A stretch of 64,000 bases of DNA from the NCBI GenBank assembly GCA_028278205.1, contig JANQES010000091.1, positions 1 to 64,000 on the forward strand, in the 5' to 3' direction. Below, piece after piece: positions 61,515-64,000 of the stretch. The DNA comes from Rhodothermales bacterium (GTDB lineage: Bacteria > Bacteroidota > Rhodothermia > Rhodothermales > Bin80). A model generated the notes under the pieces. That model worked only from the letters and a program-made list of their open reading frames with translations, made no database searches and was not told where the DNA came from. The translations under genes were made by a program, and so were the position numbers. Numbering within the stretch: position 1 is the first letter of the stretch; every line of letters begins with the position of its first letter.

Positions 61515-63207
61515 GGGTCAACGGCATTGAATAAAGCAACGCGGTATCGACGTCGATGTCGTAGCGCGTGTGGAGGTCGTCGTAGAGCGCGCGGCGGTGC
61601 GCCCGCGTGTAGCGATGATGCAGCGCCTTGACGATCTGGTCGCGCGCTTCGTCGTAGGTCATCGGCTGCTCGGCGCGGCGGGGGCCTACCTTGAAGAGGG
61701 CATAGCGGCCTTGCAGTTCGAGCGGTCCGAGCACCGCGCCTTCGGCGGCGCCAAAGACCGTCTCGGCCAGCGGGCCGAGTTGACGGGCGTTTAAAAAGCC
61801 GAGGTCGCCGCCGGCAGCGCGCGCGCCGGGCCGCAGCGTATGCGCCCGCGCCAGCGTTTCGAACGACGAATAGGCAAGCTGCGCTTTCACCTGCTCGGCC
61901 TCGGCTTTCGTAGCCAAGAGGATCTCGCCCACCTGCACCTGCTCCGAATGCACGAACGTGCCCATCGGCGCCGCCTCGAACGTAGCCCGCGCCGAATCCT
62001 CCGGCACCTCGATCTCAGCGTCCATGCGTTCGCGGAGGCGTTTCAGCACGTACTCATTCATCGTCTCCGCCAGCGCTTGCTCGAACTCCGGCGATGCGTC
62101 CCAGCCGCGTTCGCGGGCGCGGTCCATCATCACCTCACGCGCGACCAATCCCTGCACGAAATCCGTCAGACCCTCCCGTGTGCGGACCTGGGCGCGCTGC
62201 TCGTCGCTCGTGTGTTGGGCACGCTCTCGGAAGGCTTCGACAGTCCAGGTTTGCCGCTGCGCCGCCGGGCCGAACGTGACGAGCGGTTCGGCCAGCAATT
62301 GCCGGAGAGCTTCCTCGCTTTCGATCATCGCGCCGCCACTGATCTGGCCGAGCAAGGCGTTGAGGGCCGTTTCATTGAACGCGAGATTGAGATCCTCCGC
62401 CAGACGACGGACGTGGTCGTGGCGGGCTTGTAGGCGTTTGCGACGGAGGACGTAGGCGCGCAGATTTGCCCGCTTCTCGGCATACTCGAACTCGGTCAGC
62501 AGCGGCCTGGTGAAGCGGTCTTCGAGTTGGATGATCGAATACCCCTGCGCCGTTTGCACCGGCTCCGAGATCTCGCCGACGCCGAGCGCGTAGGCAGCGT
62601 CTTCGAAAGCCGGATCCATCTCGTCGAAGCTGAAATAGCCGAGCGAGCCGCCGGTGGAGGCCAACCCAGGATCCGCAAACACCTCCCGCGCCAGGTCTTC
62701 GAACGTCTCGCCGGCCTGAAGCCGGGCGTAGAGCGCGTCGGCCTCTTCGCGAGTGCGGGCATAGAGATGACGCGCTTTGAGTTGCGTCTGCGTCCGCGCG
62801 AACATCGCCTTCACCTCGTCCTCGCGCACGTCGAGCGTGTCGAAGAGCGCGCGTTGGGCGTAGCGTTCGACGAGCAGCTTGCGGCGGACCTGCTCGTGCC
62901 GCGCCTGATAATCCGCCTCCTGTTCGATGTCCTCCTTGCGCGCCTCCGCGATCAGCAGTTGCGAGGCGATGAGATCGCCCAGAAACGTCTTGCGCAGCGC
63001 CGGTTGATCCTGCACGCCCGTCGAGAGGAGGTAGTCTACGTAGCGCGCGCGGAAGACCTCGGCGGTCACCGCTACGTCGCCCGCGCGGGCCAGCACGGGT
63101 TCGTCCGGATCGGGTTGCGAGGCGAGTACCCAGCCGGTGCCAGAGAGAAACACGACCATCAGGCCGGCGAGGATCACGCGTTTTCTATGTGGCAGGACCC
63201 GGTTCAT
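61498..63207 (-). CDS. Peptidyl-prolyl cis-trans isomerase with two PpiC domains (SurA/PrsA-like)
   Basis: 569 residues; signal/anchor VILAGLMVVFLSGTGWVLAS. Two parvulin domains: the first about residues 140-250 (KARHLYARTREEADALYARL, GGSLGYFSFDEMDPAFEDAA, YSIIQLEDR), the second about 425-530 (VQVGEILLATKAEAEQVKAQ, GGDLGFLNARQLGPLAETVF). A SurA-N-like helical region precedes the first. It should fold outer-membrane barrels in the periplasm. Its start overlaps the lacI-type stop (ATGA) and its end overlaps the TonB receptor ATG, so it is part of the glucan operon. Confidence 0.92.
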   Translation of the reverse strand: MNRVLPHRKRVILAGLMVVFLSGTGWVLASQPDPDEPVLARAGDVAVTAEVFRARYVDYLLSTGVQDQPALRKTFLGDLIASQLLIAEARKEDIEQEADYQARHEQVRRKLLVERYAQRALFDTLDVREDEVKAMFARTQTQLKARHLYARTREEADALYARLQAGETFEDLAREVFADPGLASTGGSLGYFSFDEMDPAFEDAAYALGVGEISEPVQTAQGYSIIQLEDRFTRPLLTEFEYAEKRANLRAYVLRRKRLQARHDHVRRLAEDLNLAFNETALNALLGQISGGAMIESEEALRQLLAEPLVTFGPAAQRQTWTVEAFRERAQHTSDEQRAQVRTREGLTDFVQGLVAREVMMDRARERGWDASPEFEQALAETMNEYVLKRLRERMDAEIEVPEDSARATFEAAPMGTFVHSEQVQVGEILLATKAEAEQVKAQLAYSSFETLARAHTLRPGARAAGGDLGFLNARQLGPLAETVFGAAEGAVLGPLELQGRYALFKVGPRRAEQPMTYDEARDQIVKALHHRYTRAHRRALYDDLHTRYDIDVDTALLYSMPLTHGNED

Positions 63208-64000
63208 GCCTCGCCGTCGCCCTCCACAGTTTCGGTGAGTGGGTGCGCCGGGCTCGGACCGCTCGTGTCGCGCACGATGAGTTGGGGCGAAAAGACGGTG
63301 TGCGAGACGGGGCGATCCGGAAGCTGCAACCGCGTCAGGAATTTCTCGACGGCTAGCTCGCCCATCTGGCGCATAGGCTGGCGCAACGTCGAAAGCCCGA
63401 CGTACCGGCTGATGAAGATGTCGTCGAAGCCGATGATGGCGACATCGCCGGGTACTTCCAGGCCGGCCTCTTTGAGCGCGCGCATCGCGCCGAGGGCCTG
63501 CACGTCCGACGTGGCGAAGACGGCATTGGGTGGCGACTGGTGTTTGAGCAGGCTCTGCATGGCGTCGTAGCCCGCCTGTTCGGTATAGCCATGCTCTTCG
63601 ATCTCGATGCTCGCCTCGATCATCGCTTCATCGACCGGAAGCCCGGCTTCCTGCAAGGCGCGTTCGTAGCCCTGACGACGCTCCAGCGCCGGCTCGCCGC
63701 CGCTGGCCATCACCATCCCCACCCGCTTGCGGCCTTGTTCGATGAAATGACGCGTGGCCAGATACCCGCCCATCTCATTATTGACCGACACCGAGTCGAA
63801 GTCCGGATGGAAACAATCGACGAGGACGATGGGCAGGCGGCTGCGTTTGAAGCGCTGCACGCGCTCTTCAGTGATGGGCATCGAGAACAAAAGCACCCCG
63901 GCAGCCCGGCCTCGCTGGAGGGCGCGTTCGAGTTGGGTATCTACGTCTTCGAGGGCATTGGACGTATAGACCAGCAGGTCGTACTCGCTCTCGGCCAGCC
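63204..64000 (-). CDS. LacI-family transcriptional regulator (5' end outside window)
   Basis: 265 codons are visible; the DNA-binding N-terminus lies beyond the right edge. The periplasmic-binding-like domain is clear: DLLVYTSNALEDVDTQLERA, PIVLVDCFHPDFDSVSVNNE, GGYLATRHFIEQGRKRVGM, PPNAVFATSDVQALGAMRAL, VPGDVAIIGFDDIFISRYV and LSTLRQPMRQMG. It ends with a short Pro/Ser tail. It overlaps ppiC by 4 bases and heads the glucan operon, so it probably responds to maltose or a maltodextrin. Confidence 0.95.
   Translation of the reverse strand, partial: LAESEYDLLVYTSNALEDVDTQLERALQRGRAAGVLLFSMPITEERVQRFKRSRLPIVLVDCFHPDFDSVSVNNEMGGYLATRHFIEQGRKRVGMVMASGGEPALERRQGYERALQEAGLPVDEAMIEASIEIEEHGYTEQAGYDAMQSLLKHQSPPNAVFATSDVQALGAMRALKEAGLEVPGDVAIIGFDDIFISRYVGLSTLRQPMRQMGELAVEKFLTRLQLPDRPVSHTVFSPQLIVRDTSGPSPAHPLTETVEGDGEA

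Overview
The window looks like a chromosomal segment of a GC-rich member of the Bacteroidota/Rhodothermota lineage (my best guess is Rhodothermales). The grounds are three SusC/SusD-type pairs or singletons, C-terminal domains of the type IX secretion (T9SS) type A kind (LGQNYPNPFNP...), a PorV/PorQ-type barrel, a GWxTD protein, ASPIC/UnbV FG-GAP lipoproteins and a Bacteroidota-style CcmBCDE set, combined with high GC. No tRNA, rRNA, CRISPR array or intact transposase gene is visible.

Layout. 1-26.5 kb, all minus strand, is an outer-membrane uptake/secretion region: an ASPIC/UnbV protein (cut by the left edge), an orphan SusD, a T9SS-sorted beta-propeller protein, an M14 carboxypeptidase lipoprotein, two tandem small lipoproteins, a SusC/SusD pair, a GWxTD protein, and two tandemly duplicated SusC/SusD pairs. 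Upstream of the last pair lies a 3' fragment of a second GWxTD gene, and a candidate small RNA with its own promoter and terminator. 26.7-37.2 kb holds housekeeping genes: an SPFH protein, MurB, CcmB, CcmC, a CcmD-like protein and CcmE (plus strand), a pepsin-family protease coupled to MgtE, KsgA, PadR with its overlapping HAAS-type membrane protein, and decayed pieces of a second PadR/HAAS unit and of a HicA toxin beside HicB. 37.2-64 kb, all minus, starts with a VWA protein and then holds an alpha-glucan locus: an animal-type GH13 amylase, an MFS sugar transporter, three more GH13 enzymes (one T9SS-secreted), an SGNH/TPR protein, a CBM-like T9SS-secreted protein, a PorV-type barrel, a 1.3-kaa secreted protein, a TonB-dependent receptor, a PpiC isomerase and a LacI-family regulator (cut by the right edge).

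How they work together. In the glucan locus secreted or surface GH13 enzymes and a starch-binding-like protein would cut glucan outside, the TonB receptor would import oligosaccharides, periplasmic GH13 enzymes would trim them, the MFS protein would carry maltose-like sugars across the inner membrane, and the LacI protein would sense them.

The most unusual thing is not a gene. Almost every gene junction is filled by a long inverted repeat whose arms are short words repeated in tandem with small variations. I count about 14 unrelated word families at more than 20 sites. These elements stop exactly at, or overlap, stop codons. At ccmB the start codon itself lies in the last repeat unit. In two adjacent secreted proteins (the TonB receptor and the 1.3-kaa protein) they are the only available coding sequence for the N-terminus, and in one GH13 enzyme a word array is translated as part of a linker. 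This resembles in principle the palindromic elements translated in Rickettsia, but involves many sequence families at once, and is the best candidate here for an undescribed system.
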